Source: Verrucomicrobiota bacterium
Lineage (GTDB): Bacteria; Chlamydiota; Chlamydiia; Chlamydiales; SM23-39
DNA length: 64,000 nucleotides
Direction of reading: 5' to 3'
Assembly: GCA_018239895.1 (NCBI GenBank)
Contig: JAFEGL010000003.1
Span: forward strand, 1 to 64,000
Below are positions 50,680 through 58,063 of the stretch, piece by piece. A program made the position numbers and the translations under genes. The notes under the pieces are model-generated. The model saw nothing but the letters and a program-made list of their open reading frames with translations. It was not told where the DNA came from and did no database searches. Every line of letters starts with the position of its first letter. Positions within the stretch are counted from its first letter, which is position 1.

Positions 50680-52488
50680 ATGAAGTTGAAAACGTTGTGG
50701 CTGTGTTCTTTGCTTGCTGTGAGTCTCACGGCAAATGAAGGGGAGAATAAGCTCGGTACCGGCTTAAAAATTCCAACCGAAGAAGAGTGGGTTGAGATAG
50801 AAAAAATGCCGAAAGTTCGCAGAGTTCATCCCAACAAAATAGGACACGAGCGGCACAAGCACCAGCAGCGGATATCAGGCATCGAACCTACAGCTGCAGC
50901 TCCCACCAACCTTCCTGAAATCATCACTGATCCCAACTCGCCACACTTAAGCGTTTCATTAGGAGAATCGACCCTCCCCAGCTATGTCGATAACAGCACC
51001 TTGCCCTGCTTTCCTTACATCGGAAACCAAGGGACCCTGGGATCTTGCACTGCGTTTGGATCTACCTACTATCAAGCGACGCATGAAATCGGCCTTCTCA
51101 ATGGATACTACAACAAGTCGAGCTTCACTCACATCTTGTCCCCAAAATGGACCTACAACATGATCAACGGCGGGGCAGACAACGGCTCCTCTCCCCACGA
51201 TGCCTACCAGCTCTTGGCGGCCAACGGCGCGGCCAGCTATGCGAGCTTCCCCTACTCCACCGTCGACCCCTACAGCTGGGATTTCAACGCGCAAGACTGG
51301 GTCTCCGCTTTATCAAACCGTACCAATCCTGCCGTACAGGTTCTTGGCATCGGAGGCACCTCCCAAGACCTCACTCAAATCAAGCAACTTCTAGCAAACG
51401 GCCACATTTTGACCTTCGGAACCTACATCAACAGCTGGCAGTACACGACGATCAAAACCGATCCAAGCATCGGAGCTGACAACCGATTTGTCGGCCAGAA
51501 AGCAGTTACGTGGATGAATGGCAACAATGGGAGCCACTTCGCTACAATTGTCGGCTATAACGACAATCTCTGGATCGACATCAACAGCAACGGACAAGTC
51601 GATCGCGGAGAAAAAGGGGCGTTCCTCATCGCAAACTCCTGGGGAGGCGGCTGGGGAAATGGGGGCTTTATGTGGATCTCCTACGACGCCTTCTTGACTA
51701 CGACTGCTGTCATAAACGGCCCGAAGTATGGACGGGTCGCGTTAGCTGCAGCTCTCAACAACATCGTCTTTTCCGTGACAGGCAAAGCTGCGAATTACAA
51801 CCCGAGCATGGTCGCCCAGTTCACGATCACCTCGGGGAGGAGAAATCAATTTTCCGTCTCGGGCGGGATCTCTTCCCCCCTGCAGATGGTCCCTTCGTCG
51901 ACCTTCTCTAGCGGCGCCTTCAACCACCAGGGCGGGATCATGGGATTTGACGGGAGCCAGACGACAGAGACGATCACCTTTGCGCTCGATCTGTCTGACC
52001 TCGTGGCTGCCAGCACCCCCGATTTCACCCGGTTCTATCTAATCACCAACGACAATCTCGTCGGCAACCCAACAACGATCGGCTCTTTCAAGCTAATCGA
52101 CAATACCCGAAATGTTACGACAAACTACCCGTTCGTCCCGCTAGTCGTTGACAACAAAACAACCACGATCTTCATCGACGCCGAGACGCCGCCTCCGCCG
52201 CCTCCGCCGCCGACAAGTCCAACCGTGGCCATCACTTCGCCGACAAACCAGAGCCAAGCCTCGGGGCTTCTGCCGATTTCTACGACAGTGACGCCAGGTT
52301 CATCCCCAATTGCCTCGGTGACCCTCTACGTCGACAACGTCTCGACAGCGATCGATCTACAAGGACCCTATACTTTCTTGCTCGATACGACTAAGCTGAC
52401 CAACGGCATGCACACTCTCGCTGTGAAAGCCGTCGATTCTCAGCAGCGTTCAGGAAAAAAGAGCATCACGATCTTTGTCAGCAACTAA
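50680..52488 (+). CDS. Secreted papain-family (C1A) cysteine protease with a C-terminal Ig-like domain
   Basis: I start at ATG 50680, eight bases after a GGAG site, for 602 residues. There is a signal peptide (MKLKTLWLCSLLAVSLTA), a propeptide-like region, then the catalytic domain with Q117 and C123 in GNQGTLGSCTAFG, H286 in GSHFATIVGY and N319 in IANSWGGGWGNGGFMW. After a middle beta-rich part, an eight-proline linker leads to a bacterial Ig-like domain (about 510-602). All catalytic residues are present. Such proteases are known in chlamydiae and other amoeba symbionts; the host target is unknown. Confidence 0.9.
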   Translation: MKLKTLWLCSLLAVSLTANEGENKLGTGLKIPTEEEWVEIEKMPKVRRVHPNKIGHERHKHQQRISGIEPTAAAPTNLPEIITDPNSPHLSVSLGESTLPSYVDNSTLPCFPYIGNQGTLGSCTAFGSTYYQATHEIGLLNGYYNKSSFTHILSPKWTYNMINGGADNGSSPHDAYQLLAANGAASYASFPYSTVDPYSWDFNAQDWVSALSNRTNPAVQVLGIGGTSQDLTQIKQLLANGHILTFGTYINSWQYTTIKTDPSIGADNRFVGQKAVTWMNGNNGSHFATIVGYNDNLWIDINSNGQVDRGEKGAFLIANSWGGGWGNGGFMWISYDAFLTTTAVINGPKYGRVALAAALNNIVFSVTGKAANYNPSMVAQFTITSGRRNQFSVSGGISSPLQMVPSSTFSSGAFNHQGGIMGFDGSQTTETITFALDLSDLVAASTPDFTRFYLITNDNLVGNPTTIGSFKLIDNTRNVTTNYPFVPLVVDNKTTTIFIDAETPPPPPPPPTSPTVAITSPTNQSQASGLLPISTTVTPGSSPIASVTLYVDNVSTAIDLQGPYTFLLDTTKLTNGMHTLAVKAVDSQQRSGKKSITIFVSN

Positions 52489-52495
52489 ATTCTTT

Positions 52496-52557
52496 AGAGG
52501 CGGCTCTCAAAATTCCTGGCCTTGCGAAAATGTCCGGGAATTTTGAGAGCCGCCTCT
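52496..52557. repeat. 21-bp perfect inverted repeat
   Basis: AGAGGCGGCTCTCAAAATTC starts the left arm (52496-52516); the exact complement is at 52537-52557 with a 20-base loop. A UUCG-capped hairpin GGGCC-TTCG-GGCCC follows at about 52565-52580. It lies between the protease and kinase-like genes and has no T-run, so it is not a typical terminator. Confidence 0.85.
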
Positions 52558-52597
52558 CTAAACCCGGGCCTTCGGGCCCAAATAAATAGGAGGCGCC

Positions 52598-53716
52598 ATG
52601 CACAGACTCGACCCGTACTGGATGCCTTTTGGCTTGGTCGCTGCAGCTGGGGCCGCTTACACCCTGACATCTCGCTATTTTCAAAAGCCCAAAAACCCTT
52701 TCCCTTTCCACACAGACAAACTCCCCCCTCTCCACCGAGACAACGAGAAGCTCTGGCTAGAAAAGACAGGCTTAACCTCTAACGAAACAGCCCAGCTTGA
52801 TACTTACATCGCCGCCCGCCTCCATCGATGGAAGTGGAGCCTTTGGACAAAAGCTTGGGTTCAAAAGAACCTGGTAGACTACCTAGGGATTCGGGGATTT
52901 TGGCAAGAGAGAGTGCTCCGCATTCCAAAAGAAGAGAGCGGGCTACCGCGCACGCTCCACATCTACTATGAATATGGCCGCTTGTGCGTCCAAGTCCTTT
53001 GCAAGACGAAAAACAACCTTCCTCCTGTTGGAAAGGGAGCGTACAAGCAAGGAAAGATCGCAGTCGAGTGGCAGACCAAAACCCTTTGGGTAGAGCATAT
53101 TCCCCTTGAGACAAGGGAGAATTTTTTCATTTATCTCAGTTTAAAAACGCAAGAGCTCTTCGATGGCGTGCGAGGTATTTTCCCGAGTCCGAAAGGGAGG
53201 ATTGATTATATCTCGAAAAAAAAGCTCAAAAAATACTCTTTTCTCAGTCCGCTGCGAACGGGGGATCTCTTTATCCACTGGAACATCGCCCTGGCGCATC
53301 GCCTTTCACTCGCCTCCGATTTCGCCCATGCATTGAGAGCGCTCGAGCAAAAGAATGTGGCTCATCGAGATCTGAGAAGCCCGAATATTTTGCTCCATGA
53401 AGACACAGGCCAAGTCCATTTTGAAGTGTCCGATTTCGACAAAGCCGTCGAAGTAGAAAATTTAAGAGAACTTCGAGAGAAAAGCGACTGGAAAGTAGAG
53501 CCAAAAGAGCATTCACCCGAAGACTATGCCCGCCGCGACATCAGGTCCGCAAAACAACTTCTCCAAAACCTATTTAAAGGAGCCGCCGCCCCTGCAGAGA
53601 AGCAGTTTTTAGAAGCACTCCAAACCGCCCAAACAGCCCACCAGATCTTCGAGCAAACTGAAAAACTAACTAACTCAAAACTGCGGGAACAGCTCAGTTC
53701 GACACTTAGATTTTGA
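52598..53716 (+). CDS. Membrane-anchored protein kinase-like protein
   Basis: The 372-residue protein begins with a short hydrophobic segment (about residues 7-22, PFGLVAAAGAAYTLT). The C-terminal half resembles the eukaryotic kinase C-lobe: the catalytic loop NVAHRDLRSPNILL (HRD with the loop asparagine) and VSDFDKAVEV in place of DFG. I cannot find a clear glycine loop or VAIK lysine, and the region after DFD is short, so it may be a degenerate or divergent kinase. An AGGAGG ribosome-binding site fits the start. A host-directed role is inference. Confidence 0.75.
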   Translation: MHRLDPYWMPFGLVAAAGAAYTLTSRYFQKPKNPFPFHTDKLPPLHRDNEKLWLEKTGLTSNETAQLDTYIAARLHRWKWSLWTKAWVQKNLVDYLGIRGFWQERVLRIPKEESGLPRTLHIYYEYGRLCVQVLCKTKNNLPPVGKGAYKQGKIAVEWQTKTLWVEHIPLETRENFFIYLSLKTQELFDGVRGIFPSPKGRIDYISKKKLKKYSFLSPLRTGDLFIHWNIALAHRLSLASDFAHALRALEQKNVAHRDLRSPNILLHEDTGQVHFEVSDFDKAVEVENLRELREKSDWKVEPKEHSPEDYARRDIRSAKQLLQNLFKGAAAPAEKQFLEALQTAQTAHQIFEQTEKLTNSKLREQLSSTLRF

Positions 53717-53779
53717 CAAAGCTACCGAATTGGTCAACCGCTCCCACAGCCGAAGCACCAGATGGGTTTATGGGATCGC

Positions 53780-54127
53780 CTAGTCTGTAGCTCTCTTATG
53801 CCCGATCTCATAGACAGGATAGATGTCGATCACCGTTTCTTCGTACGGGTGGGCTTTCTTGATTGCTTCGACCACATGCTCAAGAATGTCTTTAGAGCAC
53901 ACGGTTTCAATGCGCTCTTCCACAACTTCTTCCAAGATATTCTCTTGACCAAGATAAGGATTAGAGCCTTTGATGGGCATAAATCTGCCGATTCCCTTTG
54001 ATGAATAGCTACAGTGGGAATAAGCACCCACTTTACCCGCCCCTGCATCTCCCATAGCGGCTCGTAGAGCATCAGCATGACTTTCGGGAACAGTTATAAC
54101 GATAGTCACATAGTTTGACTGCTTCAA
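53780..54127 (-). CDS. YqfO/NIF3-type CutA-like domain protein (COG3323)
   Basis: The 115-residue protein matches the small PII/CutA-like domain family COG3323: VGAYSHCSYSSKGIGRFMP, then GSNPYLGQ and AHPYEETVIDIYPV. In many bacteria this domain is inserted in YqfO/NIF3 proteins; here it is free-standing. The start is TTG, chosen because a GGAG sequence lies eight bases before it. Its function is not established, though metal or nucleotide binding is likely for the fold. It is monocistronic, with the small membrane-protein gene upstream on the same strand. Confidence 0.82.
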   Translation of the reverse strand: MKQSNYVTIVITVPESHADALRAAMGDAGAGKVGAYSHCSYSSKGIGRFMPIKGSNPYLGQENILEEVVEERIETVCSKDILEHVVEAIKKAHPYEETVIDIYPVYEIGHKRATD

Positions 54128-54160
54128 ATCGTCGATCTCCTTTTTAATGAATAAAGCTGT

Positions 54161-54367
54161 TCAATCAGCCTGTTTTTGAATCGGTTTGATAATCAATGCG
54201 ATTGCAATTGCTAACAGTGGGGACAAAATCAAAGAAAGCAAGAAAAACCCAAGCCCCGACCTTCCTTTACGTCTCCCAATCATAGCGGCTATTGAATTTA
54301 TTCCTACCCAAACAGCTAACATAAAAAAGATCAACATTGATAATACTTCTCTAAAATAGATAAACAT
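54161..54367 (-). CDS. Small two-span membrane protein
   Basis: The 68-residue product has two hydrophobic helices, at about residues 10-31 and 39-61, joined by a basic turn GRRKGRSG. The pattern resembles widespread small phage/plasmid membrane proteins of unknown function. The true start may be an internal ATG at 54337. It has no recognisable partner. Confidence 0.55.
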   Translation of the reverse strand: MFIYFREVLSMLIFFMLAVWVGINSIAAMIGRRKGRSGLGFFLLSLILSPLLAIAIALIIKPIQKQAD

Positions 54368-54470
54368 TCTAGCAAATTACTGATTTCAGACCTATATTTT
54401 TTAAGTTTCGAGAAGCAGTTTTTTATTTTGTTAAATTGAAGCAGACTTTCCGAAGCTAACTCGCACGTTC

Positions 54471-54539
54471 CGCTCCTTTTCTGTTGCTGATGGTGGCAGA
54501 AAAGGAGCGCGCTGGCCGTAACCGGACAGCGCATTTTTT
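54471..54539 (+). other. Stem-loop pair, possible small RNA 3' end
   Basis: CGCTCCTTTTCTG (54471-54483) pairs perfectly with CAGAAAAGGAGCG (54497-54509). Directly after it GCGCTG and CAGCGC (54509-54514, 54527-54532) form a second stem followed by ATTTTTT, a plus-strand terminator. No plus-strand gene lies upstream, so a short untranslated transcript from about 54370 could end here. The region 54368-54470 shows nothing else. Confidence 0.45.
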
Positions 54540-54575
54540 AAAGCAACCAGCAGATATTCAACAAGATATGATAAA

Positions 54576-54620
54576 TTGACATAAACCTATCAAATCGGTT
54601 ATATTACCTATTAAATAGGT
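54576..54620 (+). promoter_or_regulatory. Promoter with palindromic operator of the HTH/nucleotidyltransferase pair
   Basis: A perfect TTGACA (54576-54581) is 18 bases from TATATT (54600-54605). Two operator-like elements overlap it: AACCTATCAAATCGGTT (54584-54600, imperfect) and the perfect palindrome ACCTATTAAATAGGT (54606-54620), just before the ATG at 54627. Confidence 0.75.
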
Positions 54621-54626
54621 GAATTC

Positions 54627-54962
54627 ATGCTTGAGTATCTTTTCGCTAACAAGAATGTCGAAAAAGTCCTGATGTATTTATGTTTGCACGGCAAAGCCAA
54701 CGCTACTGAGCTCAGCCGCTCCTTTGATTCAGCTTTAGATCCCATTCAAAAGACGTTGCGAAAATTGGAAGAAGGGGGCCTTTTAGCGAGCTTTCTTGAA
54801 GGAAAAACACGAGTTTTTCAATGGAATCCTCGTTACCCCTTCCTAGAAGAGATTAAAGTCCTCGCAAAAAAAGCCTACAGTTTTTTACCTCCAGATATTC
54901 AGGAAGCTCGGTACCAATCGACTAAAAGAAAACGCCCTCGAAAAACGGGTAAACCCCTATAG
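54627..54962 (+). CDS. Winged-helix regulator of a nucleotidyltransferase pair
   Basis: The 111-residue protein has an ArsR/MarR-type winged helix in residues 1-75 (VEKVLMYLCLHGKANATELS, then IQKTLRKLEEGGLLASFLEG) and a basic tail (TKRKRPRKTGKPL). It precedes a nucleotidyltransferase gene by five bases, with a palindromic promoter region, so it probably represses its own operon. Such pairs resemble antitoxin/toxin modules of the AbiEi/AbiEii and related NTase kinds. Confidence 0.8.
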   Translation: MLEYLFANKNVEKVLMYLCLHGKANATELSRSFDSALDPIQKTLRKLEEGGLLASFLEGKTRVFQWNPRYPFLEEIKVLAKKAYSFLPPDIQEARYQSTKRKRPRKTGKPL

Positions 54963-54967
54963 GCATT

Positions 54968-55504
54968 ATGGACTTTTCAAACCCCGATCTGAAAGAACTC
55001 GCCTGTTTGATTTACGAGACACTAAAAAATAACGGCATCAACGCCGTTTTAGTTGGAGGTGCTTGCGTTTCTATTTACAGCAACAATCGATACCAATCCT
55101 CCGACCTGGACTTTGCAACTTATGAAGAGCTAAAACCAATAGAAAAGGCTTTAGCCAAGCTTGGTTTTAAAAGAATAGGGCGGCAGTTTTCTCATGATCA
55201 GTGCCCTTATCTCATAGACTTCGTAAATCCGCCTATCTCCGTTGGCCATGAAGCTGTCCACCAATTCAGCACTCTAAATACCTCCGCTGGATCCTTACAG
55301 CTCCTTTCACCAACCGATTGCGTTAAGGATCGTCTCGCCTCTTTCTTTTACTGGGGAGATCTCCAAGGATTAGAACAAGCGCTCATGGTTGCAGAAGCTC
55401 ACTCGATCGATCTGCAAGATCTTAAACGCTGGGCAAAGCAAGAGGGGTTCGAGAAAAAACTAGAGGAGTTTCTGCACAAGCATCGAAAATCACAAAAAAA
55501 ATGA
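54968..55504 (+). CDS. Nucleotidyltransferase-fold protein, possible toxin
   Basis: The 178-residue protein shows a minimal nucleotidyltransferase core: LVGGACVSIYSNN with the GG motif near residue 25, and the acidic pair in SSDLDFATYEE about 20 residues later. The third acidic position may be in CPYLIDFV. This matches the DUF6036/AbiEii-like group that transfers nucleotides to tRNA or protein. It follows the winged-helix gene by five bases and ends near a duplicated tRNA-Thr fragment, consistent with a mobile two-gene module. Confidence 0.75.
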   Translation: MDFSNPDLKELACLIYETLKNNGINAVLVGGACVSIYSNNRYQSSDLDFATYEELKPIEKALAKLGFKRIGRQFSHDQCPYLIDFVNPPISVGHEAVHQFSTLNTSAGSLQLLSPTDCVKDRLASFFYWGDLQGLEQALMVAEAHSIDLQDLKRWAKQEGFEKKLEEFLHKHRKSQKK

Positions 55505-55524
55505 TCGACATACGCAATTTAAAG

Positions 55525-55546
55525 CAAATTGCCTGAGGCCGGGACC
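55525..55546 (+). repeat. Duplicated 3' end of tRNA-Thr
   Basis: CAAATTGCCTGAGGCCGGGA begins a 22-base sequence matching 55679-55700 at 20 positions. The latter is the 3' end of tRNA-Thr plus its flank. Duplicated tRNA 3' ends are the usual scars of tRNA-targeting integrases. Confidence 0.75.
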
Positions 55547-55678
55547 CCTCGCGCAGGCCGAAGCGGACTTGCTGCCGGGGCGGCGATCTCGGTCGGTTTT
55601 TCGAAGAGAAAAATATCGCCCTCGATTCGATCCCGGCACGAAAGCCACGCAGGTGACTTTCTTTCAGTCAATTTGAAA
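55547..55678. other. Structured segment between tRNA-Thr duplicates
   Basis: It contains nested complementary blocks GCCGGG/CCCGGC (55574-55579, 55632-55637) and GGCGAT/ATCGCC (55582-55587, 55615-55620). No coding frame is seen. It may be a remnant of an excised element or a small structured RNA. Confidence 0.4.
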
Positions 55679-55683
55679 CAAAT

Positions 55684-55757
55684 TGCCTGAAGCCGGGATC
55701 GAACCGACGAACCTTCGCATTACGAATGCGCTGCTCTACCAGCTGAGCTATTCAGGC
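55684..55757 (-). tRNA. tRNA-Thr(CGT)
   Basis: The minus strand gives acceptor GCCTGAA/TTCAGGC, D-arm GCTCAGCTGGTAGAGC, anticodon loop TTCGTAA (anticodon CGT, codon ACG) and T-arm with GGTTCGATCC. The 3' CCA is not encoded. Its 3' end is duplicated at 55525-55546. Confidence 0.93.
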
Positions 55758-55834
55758 GTTTAAAGATTCTGTTAGAATAATAGACATCGGTTTTTATTTC
55801 AAGTAATATAATCGCAGAAACATAGGTTTATTGA

Positions 55835-57145
55835 ATGATTGATGGTTTGCGAGTTGGCGCTATTTTACTGATGGGGGGCGAGGGTCGCCGTTTTGGAGAC
55901 GCTTTGCCGAAGCAGTTTCACAGGCTGGCGGGCAAAAGGGTCTTCGTCCACACGCTGGAGGCGTTTTTGGAGGCGGGATGGATCGATGAGGTGGTGCTGG
56001 CTTGCCATCCAGATTGGATCGGAATGGTCCAGGATGAGGCAAACGTGACGGTGGTGGCCGGGGGCAAGACGAGACAGGAGTCGTCGTACAGGGGCTTGGT
56101 GGGGTTTGCAAAGAGACCGGACGTTGTCTTGATCCACGATGCGGTCAGGCCGTTCGTTACGGGGAGAATTTTGGAGGAGAATGCCCGAGGCGCGATCGAG
56201 TGGGGCGCCGTCGATACGTGCATCCCGTCGGCCGATACGTTGGTCTTTGCGCCGGGAGGGAAGAGGATCGAGGCGATTCCGAAAAGAGAGGAGCTCCAGA
56301 GGGGCCAGACGCCGCAGTCATTTAGGGTTGATCTGATCTTGGAGGCGCACGAGAAGGCCAGGAGAGATGGGATTGAGAATGCTTCGGATGATTGTCAGTT
56401 GGTTTTGAATTTAGGCAGAGAGGTTGGAATTGTGCTGGGAGATGAGCACAATATCAAGATCACGACCGAATTGGATCTGTTCTTGGCTGAGCAGTTGTTC
56501 CGTCTGAGAAGAAGCGTTCCAAAAGGGACCGGTTCGGTGAGAGGGAAACGGTTCGCAGTGGTCGGCGGCACGGGGGGCATCGGGGCGGCTGTCTGCAGAT
56601 TGTTGGAAGAGGAGGGGGCTGTGGCGGTGCCGATGTCGCGAAGGACTGGCGTCGACTTGACGAAGCCGTTGGGTCTGGCCGAGGCATTTGGCAGGTTGGG
56701 CGAGATCGATGGCCTTGTGAACTGCGCAGGAGCGCTGGCAGTGAAGCCGCTGGAGGAGTACTCGGTGCAGGAGATCGAAGAGCTTTTGCAGATCAATTTT
56801 ACAGGATTAGTGATCGCTTGCCAGAAGGCAAAGATCCGGAGCGGCGGGCACATTGTGAATCTGTCGTCGTCGTCATTTACGAGGGGGAGAAGATTGTATG
56901 GGATTTACTCAGCGGCTAAGGCGGCGGTTGTAAATTTCACCCAGTCTTTGGCGGAGGAGAGGCCCGACTTGAGGGTCCATGTCGTGGTGCCGCAGAGGAC
57001 GTTGACTCCGATGAGAAGCGAGAATTTTCCAGGAGAAGAGAGAGGTTCGCTGCTCGATCCGAGAGAGGTCGCCGAGGCAGTTTTGGGCTTGCTCAAAGAT
57101 TCTGAAAGCACCGGATCGCTTGTGGAAGTAAAGAAAGGTTCATGA
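55835..57145 (+). CDS. IspD-like cytidylyltransferase fused to an SDR (CDP-ribitol synthase-like)
   Basis: The 436-residue protein is a fusion. Residues 1-225 are IspD/TarI-like (LMGGEGRRFG, LPKQF, VLIHDAVRPFV, SDDCQLV). Residues 230-436 are a short-chain dehydrogenase with GGTGGIGAAV and the YGIYSAAKAAVVNF active site. The order matches the bifunctional Haemophilus Bcs1/Acs1, which reduces ribulose 5-phosphate and makes CDP-ribitol. Codon choice is heavy in GAG, TTG and GTG compared with neighbours, suggesting transfer. A dioxygenase gene follows 24 bases later. An isoprenoid role is less likely, because the fused SDR has no place there. Confidence 0.85.
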   Translation: MIDGLRVGAILLMGGEGRRFGDALPKQFHRLAGKRVFVHTLEAFLEAGWIDEVVLACHPDWIGMVQDEANVTVVAGGKTRQESSYRGLVGFAKRPDVVLIHDAVRPFVTGRILEENARGAIEWGAVDTCIPSADTLVFAPGGKRIEAIPKREELQRGQTPQSFRVDLILEAHEKARRDGIENASDDCQLVLNLGREVGIVLGDEHNIKITTELDLFLAEQLFRLRRSVPKGTGSVRGKRFAVVGGTGGIGAAVCRLLEEEGAVAVPMSRRTGVDLTKPLGLAEAFGRLGEIDGLVNCAGALAVKPLEEYSVQEIEELLQINFTGLVIACQKAKIRSGGHIVNLSSSSFTRGRRLYGIYSAAKAAVVNFTQSLAEERPDLRVHVVVPQRTLTPMRSENFPGEERGSLLDPREVAEAVLGLLKDSESTGSLVEVKKGS

Positions 57146-57169
57146 TAGTTTCGCCTTTAGAGGTGAACT

Positions 57170-58012
57170 ATGATGACCGATCCGGCTGTTTGGAAGATGC
57201 TGAACCCGACTTGCTCCATCGAGGAGCATGAGCCGCTGCAGAGTCGAAAGCTCTACAAATTGACGGCGAAGCAGAGGGAAGAGGAGATCCAGTCGCTCAA
57301 AAGTGATGGGTACTGCTACATCCCGGCGCTGATCGGGAAAAAAGAGGTGCAGGAGATGCTCTCTTGCGTCAGGACTTTGATTGAAAAGGATATTCCTCCG
57401 GTCTATTGCTTCGTCTACGATATTTTTTGGCAGTTGATCCTCGATCTCCATCCGGTTTTGAGCGAATTTCTGACAGTAGATTATCTGACGATTGCCAACG
57501 CCTGGACGTGGCACGTCGATGGGAAGAAGCTCGGATTTTTCCCGCCGCATAGAGACCTTGTCGACGAAGACTTCATCGATGAGGAAGGGATGCCTACTCT
57601 TTTTTCACTCTGGATTCCGCTCACCGATGTGACGACGAAGAGCTCTTGCATGTATGTCTTGCCCGGCTCGCTCGATCCCGAATATCCCGAGAAGGCGGCC
57701 TCTTGGCGAAGAAGATGGCTGAAATGGGGCCATGCGCCATGGAAGGTGAACGACTTGGTCAATATCCGGGCTCTGCCCGCTCCGGCGGGGACGTTCATGG
57801 GTTGGAACGCAGGGGTCATGCACTGGGGATCAAAGCCCCACCCGAACGGTCCGGAGCGGATCAGCATCGGCTACTATTTCCACTCGCCGAAGGCGGTGAA
57901 AAGAAACCCGAATCTTTTGGATCTCAAAAAGCCTTTTCCTCTAGCCAAGCGGCTCGAAGTGATTTTTGACATGATGCGAGTATATGGACAGACTCTCAAA
58001 GCAAAGGTTTGA
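57170..58012 (+). CDS. PhyH-family Fe(II)/2-oxoglutarate dioxygenase
   Basis: The 280-residue protein has the double-stranded beta-helix iron site: H127-x-D129 in PPHRDLVDED and H218 in GVMHWGSKPHP, with the 2-oxoglutarate-binding R230 in PERISIGYYF. It resembles phytanoyl-CoA dioxygenase-like enzymes that hydroxylate small molecules or sugars. A GAGGTG ribosome-binding site precedes the ATG. It is probably cotranscribed with the CDP-ribitol synthase-like gene, so its substrate may be an activated or polymerised alditol. That link is inference. Confidence 0.85.
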   Translation: MMTDPAVWKMLNPTCSIEEHEPLQSRKLYKLTAKQREEEIQSLKSDGYCYIPALIGKKEVQEMLSCVRTLIEKDIPPVYCFVYDIFWQLILDLHPVLSEFLTVDYLTIANAWTWHVDGKKLGFFPPHRDLVDEDFIDEEGMPTLFSLWIPLTDVTTKSSCMYVLPGSLDPEYPEKAASWRRRWLKWGHAPWKVNDLVNIRALPAPAGTFMGWNAGVMHWGSKPHPNGPERISIGYYFHSPKAVKRNPNLLDLKKPFPLAKRLEVIFDMMRVYGQTLKAKV

Positions 58013-58063
58013 GTTGGATTTTATGAGAAACAGGAAGTAAACTAGAGGCAAAAAAGTCGCTCA

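Noticed and set aside
55835..57145. Interpretation as the isoprenoid enzyme IspD
   Set aside because: The fused SDR domain with full active site and the dioxygenase neighbour fit CDP-ribitol synthesis better. IspD itself is a single-domain protein of about 220 residues.
58013..58063. SAM or T-box riboswitch before metNIQ
   Set aside because: The 51-base leader is too short and has no SAM-box or T-box elements.
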